A stretch of 64,000 bases of DNA, from NCBI RefSeq assembly GCF_965363235.1, contig NC_134844.1, forward strand, positions 95,070,664-95,134,663, read 5' to 3'. A program made the position numbers and the translations under genes. Below, in pieces: positions 22,553-34,768 of this stretch (position 1 is the first letter of the stretch; each line of letters begins with the position of its first letter). The notes below the pieces were generated by a model that was not told the origin of the DNA, ran no database searches, and worked only from the letters and a program-made list of their open reading frames with translations. Source of the DNA: Mytilus galloprovincialis (lineage: Eukaryota > Mollusca > Bivalvia > Mytilida > Mytilidae).

Positions 22553-24170
22553 GAGAGCGAATAAACCCTGACAATGAGCGAAAAGTAGCACCGGACGCTT
22601 CACGTGTTGACCAGATTCTTGTTACCCACCAGGAGCACCTGGGAACATCCCCTACTTCATGAGGTGAATTTATATGTCTTTATGCTTTTATGTAGTGTCT
22701 TAATACTGTTGTTATTCTTTTTGTCAATATCGAATTTTGGCATAGCGTTAAAAAAAACTCTTAAGAGCCTGTGTCGCTCACCTTGATCTATGGGCATATC
22801 AAACAAAGGATAGATATATACTCTCCAACCTTTTAGATGAGAATAGACTTCATGACAAAAATCTCTATTTTGTTTTATCTTGTATTACTGATCTTTGAGT
22901 CTGTTTAGTTTCTTTGACTTTATTAATATTAATATTTTTATTAACTTTGTATTTACATTGTATCATAGATCAAATTTATTCGTTCAGTGTATGTTCATTG
23001 TGTTACTACGTTTTTTGATTGGGTTAAGCCATTCCAATTGATATTTTATAGTGTGTCTTTCTATGTTGTGATGTTACACTATTGTTTCAGATAAGGGAGA
23101 AGGTTTGGTACCATTAAAACATTTAATCCCGCTGCAATTTTTTGTACCTGTCCTTAGTCAGGAATCTGATGTTCAGTTGTTGTCGTTTGTTGATGTGGTT
23201 CATAAGTGTTTCTCGTTTCTCGTTTTTTTTTATATAGATTAGACCGTTGGTTCTCTCGTTTGAATGGTTTTACACTAGTAATTTTTTGGGGCCCTTTATA
23301 GCTTGCTGTTCGGTGTGAGCCAATGCTCCGTGTTGAAGACCGTACCTTGACCTATAATGGTGACTTCTATGGAGAGTTGTCTCATTGGCACTCATACCAC
23401 ATCTTCCATAAATCTAATAACAGAAAATTCCATAGACATCTTTATACTAGCCAAATATACTACTTTGTTTAACTTAGTAGTTATTGATAGACAAATTCAT
23501 ACTCTTGAAACTGTCCCATGCATATGACATTATAGGTGTTGTCTTGGAAATATCTAACATGTAATTGGTCATTTGTATTCATGTGATTGCTGAGGAAACA
23601 TATGATATTTAAGTTTGTTCCCACATCACAATTCATTAAGTTGATATCTACACGTGAATTATATTAACAGGACGAGCAATTCAAGCATTTTGAGGCATTA
23701 TATTTTTTCCCCATATCACAATTTAAAATATGATATCAATAATATCCGTATGAGGGTATGGATACGGTTTACAAAATAGAGAATAATATGCAAATAATAT
23801 AGAAATGAGAATAATTGGCGCCAGATACAAAAGAAATGAGAATAGTGGAGTGCTAGAAAATAAAACAAATAATGGGATGGTAAATCATGAAGAATAGAAA
23901 GGGATAGAGAGAAAAAAAGTCGAAAAAGTTAAAGAAAACAAGTATGAAGACTCTAATCCAAACACTCATGTACACTTCATTTAATTTTTTTTTATCATTT
24001 CAAGAAGAACTATTTAGATCACTAATGTAGTTTATAAAATAACCAGAGCCGGCTGCATTCTTGCAATGTTCAATTTTGGCATGTTACGTACTTGAATGAA
24101 TTGAATGTTAAAAATCCATTCAGACATTATAACGAAAAGGAATTTACAAAATATTTCAATAAGTCAGTTC

Positions 24171-24853
24171 ACATTTTTCGCGAAGTCTGTCAAGAACTTT
24201 CACGGAATCGGTTCATAACCTTAAGGTAGTCGGAATTAAACATTCGCGGAATCGGTCAACAACTTCACGGAGTCGTTCCAAAACGCGAAGTCGGTCAACA
24301 ACTTTCACGGAATCGGTTCATAACTTTCACGGAGTCGGTATAAAACATTCGCGGAATCGGTCAACAACTTTCACGGAGTCGGTCCAAAACTTTCGCGGAG
24401 TCGGCAAAAACATTCACGGGATTCGGTAATCTTACACGGCCGTACAAGTACTGTATTATTACAATGTAAAACTTGCACGGAGTCGGGGGGTCCCGTATGG
24501 CTTTCCATACGGTTCACATTTTTCGCGAAGTCTGTCAAGAACTTTCACGGAATCGGTTCATATCTTTAAGGGAGTCGGAATTAACATTCGTGGAATCGGT
24601 CAACAACTTTCACGGAGTCGTTCCAAAACGCGAAGTCGGTCAACAAGTTTCACGGAATCGGTTCATAACTTTCACGGAGTCGGTATAAAACATTCCCGGA
24701 ATTGGTCAACAACTTTCACGGAGTCGGTCCAACACTTTCGGGGAGTCGGCAAAAACATTCACGGGATTCGGTAATCTTACACGGCCGTACAAGTACTGTA
24801 TTATTACACTGTAAAACTTGCACGGAGTCGGGGGTCCCGTATGGCTTTCCATA
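24171..24853. repeat. Duplicated right TIR of the long-TIR element
   Basis: Two ~338-bp copies (24171-24509, 24516-24853), each beginning 'ACATTTTTCGCGAAGTCTGT' and ending 'ATGGCTTTCCATA', are joined by 'CGGTTC'. Each contains about nine repeats of an ~22-base unit around 'TTTCACGGA(G/A)TCGGT'. Read on the other strand they match the left TIR at 13707 and 19265. Regular subterminal arrays of this kind are often transposase-binding sites (general knowledge). Confidence 0.85.
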
Positions 24854-25002
24854 ATTATATATTAATTACTTTAAATGTCAATCGAATAGATATTATTGAA
24901 AATTAAATAATTAATTGTCTTTCTTAAACAAATTCAAATAAATCACTTATTAAATTTTCACTTTTAACGAAGTCTATTAAAATAAAATTTTCAGCTAGTA
25001 GT
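24854..25002. other. Short AT-rich spacer
   Basis: AT-rich sequence between the long-TIR element and the BEL integrase remnant. I searched it for the 139-bp BEL LTR sequence and do not see it, so the 3' LTR of that element is missing or beyond recognition. Confidence 0.5.
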
Positions 25003-26105
25003 TCACTTTTGGGTAGTCCATTTCTTGATGTTCTCTCGAGTTCGGACAGATGCCTCTCGTTTTGGTAGAACTCTTGTCAATCTCTCTGTTGAAGTATCAT
25101 CATTTTTGTCTTCTAAATTGTTAATGTTTGTTCGGATTTCGAGCGGGTACAGTTTTACTATAGGACGTGATGTACGTCCTGCACTGGTTCGTATTATAGC
25201 TGCTCGTGTAAAACCATCGTTTCCGATGATCAATTCATCAACAACGGCAATGTTCCATCGGTTTTTCGGTAATTTATCATCTTGGACTTTCACTTCATCT
25301 CCAAAATGAATAGTTTGTAAATTGTTTCCTGTTTGGCGATAAACTCTCTTAGCGTCGTTATATACTCGGATTTCCACCGGTTCCAAAAATGCTCCATTAA
25401 ACTCAACTGTTTATTCAAATGTTTATGCAGTTCTTGTTTTCCACTATTCACGGCAATGTACTCAATATTCGGTTGTGGATACAGCGTTAAAATTATTCTT
25501 CTTCCGTACAGTAAATGTGACGGAGTTAACGGCTCCTTGTCCTCAATATCCGGTGGTACGTAAGTCAATGGTCTATCATTAATGATCGCTTCTATTTATG
25601 TCAGAATTGTTTGAAGTGTATCCATGGTAACGTAAGATCTACCTAATGTATTCCTCAAACAAGTTTTTGTAATTCCTATAAAGCGTTCCCACCATCCACC
25701 ATACCAGGGCGCTCTTTTCGGTATAAATCTCCAATTTGTTCCATATGTTGACAACGTATCGTTTAGCGATGGTGATTGGGTTAATTTCTTTAATGTTTCC
25801 GAGGCGACTAAATATGTCGAGGTGTTATCCGAAATCATAGTGTGTGGTCTAGATTTACGACTAGCGAATCTACTAAAGGCTTGTTAAAATGATTTTTCTG
25901 ACAGGACCGGTACAACATCCAGGTGTACGGCTCTCGTTGAGGCACAAGTAAATAGACATATGAAAAACTTGTTTTCAGTATCATGTTTATCTCTAACGTA
26001 CAGCGCTCCTGTAAAGTCGACGCCGGTAATTGTAAAAGGCGGCGCTTCCAGTAATCGAACTTTTGGGAGTGGCGGGATCAGGTGCTGTATACCCAGCAAA
26101 CACAC
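25003..26105 (-). pseudogene. BEL/Pao integrase and C-terminal domain, broken
   Basis: On the minus strand four frame pieces follow in order. 26105-25884 has 'IPPLPKVRLLEAPPF' and 'TGVDFTGALYVRD' (start of the rve integrase core, first catalytic Asp) and 'CASTRAVHLDVV'. 25838-25596 has 'SDNTSTYLVASETLKK' and 'AGWY/APWYGGWWERFIG'-type sequence, with Asn-Thr where Ser/Gly-Ala is usual. 25568-25290 has 'EPLTPSHLLYGRR'. 25386-25003 has 'DEVKVQDDKLPKNRWN' and 'RTSAGRTSRPIVKLYPLE' (the DUF5641 module of BEL integrases). At least three frame breaks make it non-functional. The HHCC zinc region is missing at the 26.1-kb end. Confidence 0.85.
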
Positions 26106-26254
26106 AACATTTTAAAAACATTTTTCAAATGTCATATGGACGTCTCTTACAAAATATTTCAATAAGATATCATTTAAACATTAAAAAAATGTTTATTTTA
26201 TTGTTTTTGAAATGTTTTATTTCTAACATTATAGTAAAATGTTTTTACAACATT
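26106..26254. other. AAACATTT-rich sequence at a BEL break point
   Basis: Right after the integrase remnant come many 'AACATTTT', 'AAATGTTT' and 'ACATTTTTC' strings. The same composition resumes at 28056-28440 after the next element, so one AAACATTT-rich repeat was split by it. Confidence 0.45.
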
Positions 26255-28055
26255 CAGTGGCGGATCCAGAAGGGGGGGGGGGGTGGCGTAGAGGGCGTAT
26301 GCCCCCTTTTTTTGCTTGGACTTTTTTTTTGGAAGTAAAATGATTAAACAGAAAAAGGGAGAAGGTTTGGATCCATTAAAACGTTTAATCCCGCTGCAAA
26401 TGTTTGCACCTGTCCTAAGTCAGGAATCTGACGTACAGTAGTTGTCGTTTGTTTATGTAATTTATACGTGTTTCTCGTTTCTCGTTTTTTTATATAGATT
26501 AGACCGTTGGTTTTCCCGTTTGAATGGTTTTACACTAGTAATTTTGGGGCCCTTTATAGCTTGTTGTTCGGTATAAGGCTCCGTGTTGAAGGCCGTACAT
26601 TGACCTATAATGGTTTACTTTTTTAAAATTGTTATTTGGATGGAGAGTTGTCTCATTGGCAATTACACCACATCTTCCTATATCTATAGACTTCGTGAAC
26701 TTTGCCATTTCCCTTGTATTTAATTTTTATGCGACAATTCTTTACTTACGAATATATTGTTCGCTTGTTTTACTGATTGTCAAAGTCATGTGATTCGCTA
26801 TGTTGGAGTTGACCAGTGCGTCGAAAAAACGTCACTCAGTCATTTTGAAATTTAAATTACAGTAACACTTTGCTTAGGCTGAGGATGACAATCATGACAC
26901 CTTTAAAGCGACACATTGAACAAGAACGAATTGACTTCTATTTCCCTTTTCCACAAAACAGAAAGTAATACTTTATAGACTTACACTCTCATGAAAAAAA
27001 AGTTCCAAAGCAATACTTTTTTATATTTACTTACGAAAACACGTTTAACCCAAAACTCCCCAGCTTATTTCAAAATAACATAGCTGAATAATGATCCCCA
27101 GTCAGTATAAGCTCTAGATAGATTTAAAACATAGAAGGTACGAACCATTTGATTTGAGGAGGCAGACTGAGGTATTTGAAAGAAAAGAATTTGACTCTGA
27201 TTTTTTTTGGAAACAAACATCCTGGCCGTATTTGGATTGAAAACGATAATCTTGTCCCCTTTTTTGCTAATAGAAATAAAAAATTCTATTATTTTAGCAT
27301 TAAATAAACATGATGAATAAAAAACGGGAGTATTTTTTATATGGCCGGGGTTTTGCATGTCTGACTGGAATGTCTGTTTCGCCGAACTGGTATATTGAAT
27401 ACTTTTTTCAAGACCAGACTGCAACCTGCTTGCTGTGTGTGGCCTTTATCTCTCCATTTGTCGACCGTCATTCATAAATTCGTTTTCATTTCAGACTCAT
27501 TCGTAGCCTTTGGTTGATTTGGAACCCCTCACTTCCCTTAATTGTGTTGGGTGAAACATATCAACCAAACATTTGGATGAAAATTGCTTGTTTGTTTTTA
27601 TTAACTCTTGTCGGTCGTATTGTAAATTTCATCGAAAAGCCCTGCGTATACCTTGTTCACAACAAGAAATGTGTGAGGTTATGATAAATTAACTTACAAC
27701 AAACCGGCGAGATTTTTCCATGTTTATTGTTTTACTGACAAGTCCCACATTAAATATATCAGTACATAGCTTTGGATCCATACTAAAATTTTATGATAGC
27801 ACTCATACCACATCTTTCTATATCTAATTAATAGGGAGAATACAGCATCGAAAGTCCAACCCTTAAATACACTTTACAGCATCTATAAAATATACATGCC
27901 CCACGCCAGAAACAGTTTAAAAAGTGCATAGCACCCTTATTTTATGTTTTTTTAGCCCAAAAAAGGTCCTAAAGTTTTTGCGGTGCCTCGCTCCGCTCGG
28001 CGAACTTTAAAAACTTCGCCGCCCTTTCCATAATCCTGGAACCGCCCCCGACATT
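26255..28055. mobile_element. TIR element (CAGTGGCGGATCCAG end), ~1.8 kb
   Basis: The left end is 'CAGTGGCGGATCCAGAAGG' at 26255. The right end, on the other strand, reads 'GGGGGCGGTTCCAGGATTAT' near 28030-28050, sharing 'GGCGGNTCCAG'. 'ACATT' flanks both sides (26250-26254 and 28051-28055). The interior holds a copy of the 330-bp dispersed repeat (26352-26675) and a 119-codon minus-strand frame (27424-27065) that resembles no family I know and lacks any conserved motif. The right part contains GC-rich 'GCCTCGCTCCGCTCGGCG'. Superfamily is not assigned. Confidence 0.55.
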
Positions 28056-28984
28056 AACGAAATATTATTTGCTAATATCTTTTATTCATGTTCTCGAACA
28101 TTGTTCTAAAATATCCTGTAGATATTTTTTTAATATAAGAAAATAATATTTTCTTCAATTGGTATTTTATATTATTACGCATTTAAAGTAAATATTTTTC
28201 AAATATCCCAAAAACATTCTTCAAAAATGTTTAACAGAATAGTTTTGCTATTTGCATAAAATGTTTTATAAAGTAAATTTTAAATGTTTTACATAAAACA
28301 TCGGAAAAACATTAGCTAAATGTTTTCTATAAAACATTTGGACATGCACATTATTTAATTGTCTTACTGATATTTTATTCAACATTTTACGGATATAAGA
28401 ATAACATTTTATTTAAACTTTATTCCAAACCCCACACACATCGTTTAATTGTGGAATTAGCTCGGGTTTTTTTTTCAGGATATAAGATATAATACTACAT
28501 TTCATCAATATCATGACAACCAAGATACATGTACTATATCATTGTAATCCTTGAATGATATCCGATGGAAGGAGTCAGATTTTATTCCTCCTTATATCAA
28601 AATTCAAAAGATTCAACATTAAATTAAGCTATAATGTATTAATAAACAATTATCTTTCTTTAATGTTTTTTTTTTTCATTTCGTTTGTGATTATTTTAGA
28701 AATTAAAAGAAATGAAAACTGGTAACTGTACTCAAACTGTAGTAATTCCGTTTTCGTACCGCTTGAATGCATTACGGAAAACCGATCTTTTCCAGAATCG
28801 ACTTTTGTTTTATCACCGGAAATGAATTTTTTATTTTGAATTTTGAAGAGGAAAGTCAGAATATCAACAGAGAGCAAAGAAAATTGTTTGTTACGCGATA
28901 TATACTCACTTGGTAAGAATGATTAATTTTTTAAGATAAAATTTGTGCATTTATTTTGTGTGTTCTATCATAATCGGAAACAAT
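28056..28984. other. AAACATTT-rich then AT-rich sequence, no gene
   Basis: 28056-28400 continues the 'AAAACATTT/AAATGTTTT' theme seen before 26255. From 28440 on the sequence is plain AT-rich. A 75-codon minus-strand frame (28877-28650) has no family features and is not called. Confidence 0.4.
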
Positions 28985-29869
28985 ACACCTTATCGCTATT
29001 TGTCCGCCATTACTGGATATCACACAGGTTCCCGTAAAATTTTGACGTCATAAAACAAAACATCTGACGCCACAATGCAAAAGTGATTGTTGTATGCGTC
29101 AAAAGTTCAAGTGGCCGGGTCAGCAGAGATTAGTGAGAAGGTGTATACATCTGTTTCTAGAGGTGCGTTTCAATGTTTTTTAAAAAAGGGGGCCTGCCCA
29201 AGGCAAGCAATTGTTTGGTCCTTAGGAGTGATACTTGTAAATATTCTTATATGTAGCTCAATAACGGTGTCTATGTCCTAAATCTGTCAATGTTCCAGCA
29301 TCAATGTACACAAACTATAAAAATAAGGATATGTGGCTTGTGTGCGATACACAGGCACTTGTTTCTATCCATGGGCATGGGAAGACCCACTATCCACCTA
29401 TATTCACAGGCACTTGTTTCTATCTAAGGGGAGATGCACTATCACGCATATTTACGAGTCTATACATTGATAGTGGCCCACTGGGTCTTTTGATGGATAG
29501 AAACAAGTGCATGTGGTTTGATTGCCAATACACCTTATTCCGTCATTACTGGCCATAGACATCACAAAAGTTCCAGTCAAATGTTGACGTCATAATAGAA
29601 AATATTTGATACACATTATTGCTATTTGTCCGCCACTACTGGTCATCACACAACTGTCACAAGATCCCCTAAAACTTGATGTCAAAATAAAAAATATCTG
29701 AGTGACGCCAAAATGGAAAAGTGATTGTTGTTTGACATGAAAAGTTCAAGAAGGACAGATTCTTAGGTCAAGTGGGAATAGCGATAAGGTGTATTATTGT
29801 ATGAAGTATGCTGACATAAAAGAGTTCAAGCAGGATAGATTTCCAAATACTGAAATAGCGATAAGGTGT
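28985..29869. mobile_element. TIR element, ACACCTTATCGCTATT ends
   Basis: 'ACACCTTATCGCTATTTGTC' at 28985 and its partner 'AATAGCGATAAGGTGT' ending at 29869 form 16-base inverted ends. Related internal ends occur at about 29528 ('ACACCTTATTCCGTCATTAC'), 29613 ('ACACATTATTGCTATTTGTC') and 29785 ('AATAGCGATAAGGTGT'), which suggests nested or tandem copies. A second inverted pair, 'GCACTTGTTTCTATC' (29354 and 29406) versus 'GATAGAAACAAGTGC' (29496), lies inside. There is no coding sequence. Confidence 0.6.
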
Positions 29870-30239
29870 GTGAGACGGCTATCAATCATAATTCAAATGA
29901 CTTGGATACAAGAAATAATAGGTCACTGTATGGCTATCAACACTGAGAAAACCCATAACATTTAGTCCACTTTAAATTACATGTAGCCTTCAAAAGGCCT
30001 TGACAAACAAATGTCATTTTTTTCTCAACACAATTGAAACATAACAACTAACCGTCTACATTAAATACACATTATATAAAACAAATATTGCAAAAAGGAT
30101 GACTCAATACCTTATTCTGATGCACACAAACAAGTAACAATAACAGCAAGCACCATGTGACTATGGAGATTTTTTTATAGTAAAATCGGTGTACATATGT
30201 ATTTGCAAAACAATAAATTAAATTTCCCTTAACAGCTGA
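29870..30239. other. No gene recognised
   Basis: AT-rich flank beside the 3' end of the minus-strand LINE. I see no clear target duplication. Confidence 0.4.
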
Positions 30240-30479
30240 ACAACAACAACAATACTTTATTTTAAGAGGGTTAAACAGTTATCTATATCATGTATATAAC
30301 TAATCTTCCCTGAGGCCCTCATCATGAAATATCAAACAAAATGCAAACATATACATTGCATACATTAGTATAAAAAGTCAAGTATGATAATAATGTTCAA
30401 TACAACTTGATAAAATGTGATGAAAAAATAAACATGATCATGATGATGACATAATCAGTTTTTAATATTATTTAAACAG

Positions 30480-32522
30480 CTAGGTTGATTTCAATAAATA
30501 ATCTGTTATTTTGTATTTGAAAGAATTAACATTTGTAATATTTCTTAACGGTATTGGCAAATTATTCCACAAGAATGGTCCAGAATACACAAAAGATTTT
30601 TTGAAAAATTCTGTTTTTGGTTTAGAGAGTACGTGGTTTCCTTGAACAGCATTTCTCAAGGGGTATGGATTTCTGTCTGAAACATAATGAAACTTGTTAG
30701 TCAGATATGATTGGGCATCATTTTTAATGCACTTAAATGTCATCACAAACTTGTGATATTTTATTCTCTGTTCAACTGTCATCCAGTTTAAGTGTTTGAA
30801 TAAGGGCGCAGAAGGAGCGAAAGGGTCTGTTTCTACTATTAATCTAGCAGCTCTCTTTTGTAATTTTAATATCATTTTTAAACCCTCACTGCTACAACTA
30901 CTCCACACTATACAACAATAATCAATTAGTGGCAAGATATAACCATTATAGAATAATTTTCTGCAGTCTAGATTTAGAAATTTTTTAATCCTTAATAGTT
31001 GATATAGTCATGATAGTCTAGATGCAATTTTTGAGCAGATCACGTCAATTTGGTTTGTCCATGTGAGGGAAGGGTCAATTTTAATGCCTAAAAGACTTTC
31101 GCATGTGGAAGATTGTATCACTTGATTGTTAATACAAAATGTAGTTAAACAACTCTCATTGTAATGTGGCATTAATCTTTGCTTCGTTCCAATAATCATA
31201 TATTTTGTTTCATTTTCATTGATGAACATATTGTTATCATTGCACCATGTAAATCTTCTTGTACCTTTGACTGTAGAGTTTGATAACAACTACCAGAAAG
31301 ATGTAAAGTTGAATCATCGGCATATAAATCAGTGCAACAATTTTTCATATAAATAGGAAGGTCTTTTATGTATAATATAAACAGAAGGGGCCTAATATGG
31401 AACCTTGGGGGACACCATATTGATATAAAGTTTTTCAGAATGAGCATTACCAATTTGTACTTGTTGAATTCTTTCATTCAAATATGATTTAAAAAATGAA
31501 ACAGCAGTATTATCAAATCCATAAATTTCAAGTTTTTTACAGAGAATATCATGATCTACTACATCAAAAGCTTTTTTAAAATCCAACAGGACTGCTAAGA
31601 TGATATATCACTATCGTTCATATCCTGTATCCATTTATCTATGATATTGATAAGGGCAGTTTGGCAAGAGTGTTCTTATCGAAACCCAGACTGTGCTGGG
31701 TGTAAAAGATCTTTTTAGATAGTCATACAAATGTTTTGAAACATGCTTTTTTAAAAGTTTTGATAAAACGGGAAGTACAGAAATTGGTCTATAATTTGTT
31801 GCCATGAATTTTTCACCAGCTTTAAAAACAGGGGTTACTCTTGCATTCTTTAGAACACTGGGTAATGTACTTGTATCTATTATTCTGTTAAAAATGTAAG
31901 TTAAAGATGAAGTTATGAAAGGAGCACTCAATTTCAAAATTTGTGGTCCTATGTTATCAGATCCGGTGGATTTATTAATGTCAAGTTTGATCATCTCATT
32001 AAATAGACCATTTATTGTGACTGGTGAAATTGAAAATTTTACTTGTTCTGACTTAGTAAATTTCTTTTGTACAAATTGAGTTAAATTTGTATAATCATGA
32101 TTTTTGCTCATACATCTGTCAGTCCTCAGGTTTTCAACACAAGATGTAAAAAAACTTATTAAAAACATTACAGATGTCTCTGACATTATTAGTTTTAACA
32201 CCATCTTCATTTAAAATTCATATGGCTTTTCTTGTTGGGATGGGTTAAGACTGTGAATTCATTTCCACAAATCTTTAGAAGCTTTTGAATTTTTTACCAT
32301 CTTTGAATAAAAATTTCTTTTTGATTCATCGATTATGTGTTTTGTCCTGTTTCGCCAACATTTGAACTCGGACCACATTCCTAATTTATGGTATTTCTCT
32401 CTCATTTTTCTGGCATATGCAATTTCATTATTGAAACATTCAAGTTGTCTGTCTCTTTTTACTCTTTTAGTAACAATTGGTGCATGTGTATCTAGAACTG
32501 CATTAAATATGTCATAACACAT
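30480..32522 (-). pseudogene. LINE ORF2 reverse transcriptase, frameshifted
   Basis: On the minus strand the frames chain as follows. 32522-32259 has the pre-RT linker 'WRNRTKHIIDESKRNFYSKM'. 32210-31635 has 'INKSTGSDNIGPQILK' and 'ATNYRPISVLPVLSKLLK'. 31586-31392 has 'MDFKKAFDVVDHDIL', carrying the first catalytic Asp. 31477-31196 contains 'LYADDSTLH' (YADD). 31289-31008 follows, then 30935-30480 with the C-terminal 'LQKRAARLI' and 'SGPFLWNNLPIPLRN'. At least five frame changes or stops separate these. Family: RVT_1 of the CR1/Jockey type. No endonuclease domain is recognisable upstream. Confidence 0.85.
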
Positions 32523-32699
32523 CTGAATACATGTATTTGGGTGACTTTCATGTTCAATTTTATCAAAAAGCTAAGTCACTAAGAAAATTTGTCTCATTGA
32601 ATTTTTTTAAAATTTCTGTAAGAAATGGTAGTATTTTTAAAACCCTTTGTTAAAGAAAAGTCATCAACATTATCCTTTCCTTCAGATGTTTCTTGTAAA

Positions 32700-33300
32700 A
32701 ATATAAAACAACACGTTTAATAATTTATTGCGTCCGAAGCGCTTTTCTGGATTTACCTTCATCAGGAACGCTCAAAGCCAAACATTTGAAATCCGAAGAT
32801 GTATAAGTACCGAAAATCGTTGAAGAGCTATATGTTAAAAATGCCTAAAATAAATTGTAAATTAGGTAATTCCTAACAATTATTATTTAGTAAGGCAAGT
32901 AAACATGCTGTCACTAATAGACTTAATCCAATTGAAAAAACAAAACTTAAACTCAACAGGTGATAAGGCCTCAGGGGGGATTGAATAAAACATTTTTATC
33001 AGTACATTGCACATTAATTACCTCATCATTAGATTCATAAGAACCATTATCCGATTCTGTAACAGCTACAGAAAGATTGTTATTCACTGTAAAAATTTCC
33101 AGCATTAGTCATACTGGTGATTGCATTAATTTTGTTCAAATCACTTATATTAGTTTTAGAAAAATTGACAATAGATTTGTCCATTCTATTTGAAGAATTT
33201 TTAAGTTTGGTGTTTTTTTCTCTCAATTTTCTTAAAAAGATAATTTAGACTCCTGTCTGTACGGCAGATACATTTGTAAGTATTACATTCTTGACAAATT
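32700..33300. other. Gap between LINE ORF1 and ORF2 with a dispersed repeat
   Basis: Where an endonuclease domain would be expected, 32713-32870 holds 'TTTATTGCGTCCGAAGCGCT' and 'CTTCATCAGGAACGCTC', a dispersed-repeat signature also hinted at in bases 1-60. The remainder has no recognisable EN motifs. I conclude that the EN domain was deleted or replaced. Confidence 0.5.
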
Positions 33301-33335
33301 TGATTTAAAACATCAAAGTAGTTTGTGGAAGTTTT

Positions 33336-34768
33336 TTAATTTTTAGAAATACATTTTAAAGATGAAATGGCTATATCTTCTTTGCCATTTGTTTTAACTC
33401 CAATACAAATCACAAATTTCTCCTTATGACCAAATGATTGACAGGAGAAACAAGACACAGGTTTACCATGCCTACATGTATTTAGGTCATGACCTCTTTC
33501 ACCACAGTATTGACAGTAATCATTGTCTGATGAAAGTTTAAGAATTTTTACATATTGATGAATGTTTTGTAAAAATACCATTGTTCCCATTTTTGTAAGA
33601 TGAATGCCATCTCTTTAATATAAAGTATTTTTGACATAACCATAGTCATCATAGAAACATTTGCTATGTTCTATATATTGTAAATTGTAATAGTCACACA
33701 GATCAATTATAATTTTATTAACCGGTTCTACATCTGTATCCTTTCTTCGGGGTACAATTGACACAATGATGTTGGTGCAGGAAACTTTCATAGTTCTCTT
33801 GGATCAAATTTAGGCTGGCATCATTGCTTATATCATTCCCATCAATATGGACAATGATTGATTGATATTGCATTATGTCTGTATCTTTAACAATATTGGT
33901 AATATCAATAATTCTTGCACCTCTGTTTATTGATACACGGGTGTTAGTCAGGTCTTTTGTATTTATGCTTTTCAGAAGGGAACATCCTATCACAAGAATG
34001 TTGTTGTTATTAAAATTTCTACTAATTTTCTGTTGTTGAGATTCATTCCCAAGTCTTTTGCTCTTGTTTTTGCTGAGAGTAGGATTTAGAGATATTTTTA
34101 ACATCAGGAGTTGATTGTATGCACCTTTCAACATTTTTTTAATGCACCTCAGGAGGGGTTGTTTGCATGGCACTGTCCTTTAAATCAGGATGAATTTGAG
34201 TTCCGATGCTATTAGTTTCAGGTTTTGTAGTTACCAGTATTTGGAAATCATCAGTTTGTGCAGAAGCATCACAAGCATATGACAAGTAGTAACTTGTGTC
34301 CCTTTGTCAGTTACGATTGGTTTATTGTTTATCAAATTCATTAGATGGCAAACTGTTCTTCAGTTCAAATATTTCTTCCTGTAGATTAATACTTTCATGA
34401 AGATTGGTGTTAATTGAAGATAAAGTATTAAAATCTAACAACAGTTCATTGGTATCAGGTGACTTCCTACTGGGAGTGGAAGTGATGACAGTATCTGTGT
34501 TGATTGATGTCATGCTGTGTACTAATTTTGATTCTGTCTCTACACAGTCAGATGTCATGTACTGCACAACCTTAGGATTGGTCTCTGACACATTGGAATT
34601 TTGTGTAGTCATATATGTGAAGAACAAACTGTCCTTCACTATCATCAAAAGAATGCACACAAGTCCATTTTTGCCTCTGTGTGTGTTCTCGGAAGTTGTT
34701 ATATTATTATCATCATTGTGAAAACAATGCGTAACACTTAGAAAGGTTATTATGTGCTTAAAGTACAC
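33336..34768 (-). pseudogene. LINE ORF1 with SGNH esterase and zinc knuckles, broken
   Basis: Three pieces follow in order on the minus strand. 34768-34322 is a polar N-terminal part rich in Ser/Thr ending 'EEIFELKNSLPSNEF'. 34173-33718 has 'ILVIGCSLLKSI' (GDS-like nucleophile block) and 'QSIIVHIDGNDIS' (GND block). A shifted frame at about 33720-33560 supplies 'RDGIHLTKMGT', the Asp-x-x-His block of SGNH hydrolases. 33590-33336 carries a CCHC knuckle 'CQYCGERGHDLNTC' and a second partial one ('CFSCQSFGHKEKF'). Esterase domains are known in CR1-type ORF1 proteins, where they may help with membranes or RNP handling. A stop at 'NTLY*RDG' and frameshifts inactivate it. Confidence 0.75.

Larger units (their letters stand above)
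19265..24170. repeat. Second tandem copy of the element body
   Basis: From 'TATGGAAAGCCACATGGGAC' (19265) to 'CAATAAGTCAGTTC' (24170) this repeats 13707-19264 in the same order: TIR, G-run, FLYWCH-like remnant, GGCGC cluster, dispersed repeats and the 'CATCACAATTCATTAAGTTG' tail. The copies differ by many substitutions and by three indels: it lacks the hairpin MITE and the foldback element but carries an extra 683-bp insertion (21869-22552). A 28-base G-run is at about 19890-19917. Confidence 0.85.
13706..24853. mobile_element. 11-kb element with long TIRs and an internally duplicated body
   Basis: The outer ends are 'TTATGGAAAGCCACATGG' on the left and the reverse complement of a near-identical sequence on the right ('ATGGCTTTCCATA', ending 24853). 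Both ends continue inward with many 'GACTCCGTGAAAGTT', 'GATTCCGCGAATG' and 'CGGCCGTG' subrepeats. 'ATTAT' abuts both ends, but the flanks are too AT-rich to call a duplication. The interior is two tandem copies (13707-19264 and 19265-24170) of the same left TIR plus body, then two tandem right-TIR copies (24171-24509 and 24516-24853). No intact transposase is present; a FLYWCH/MULE-like remnant occurs in each body. Confidence 0.75.

Noticed and set aside
27065..27424. 119-codon minus-strand ORF as a gene
   Set aside because: No start context, motif or splice evidence; it lies inside a TIR element and is probably a chance frame in repeat sequence.
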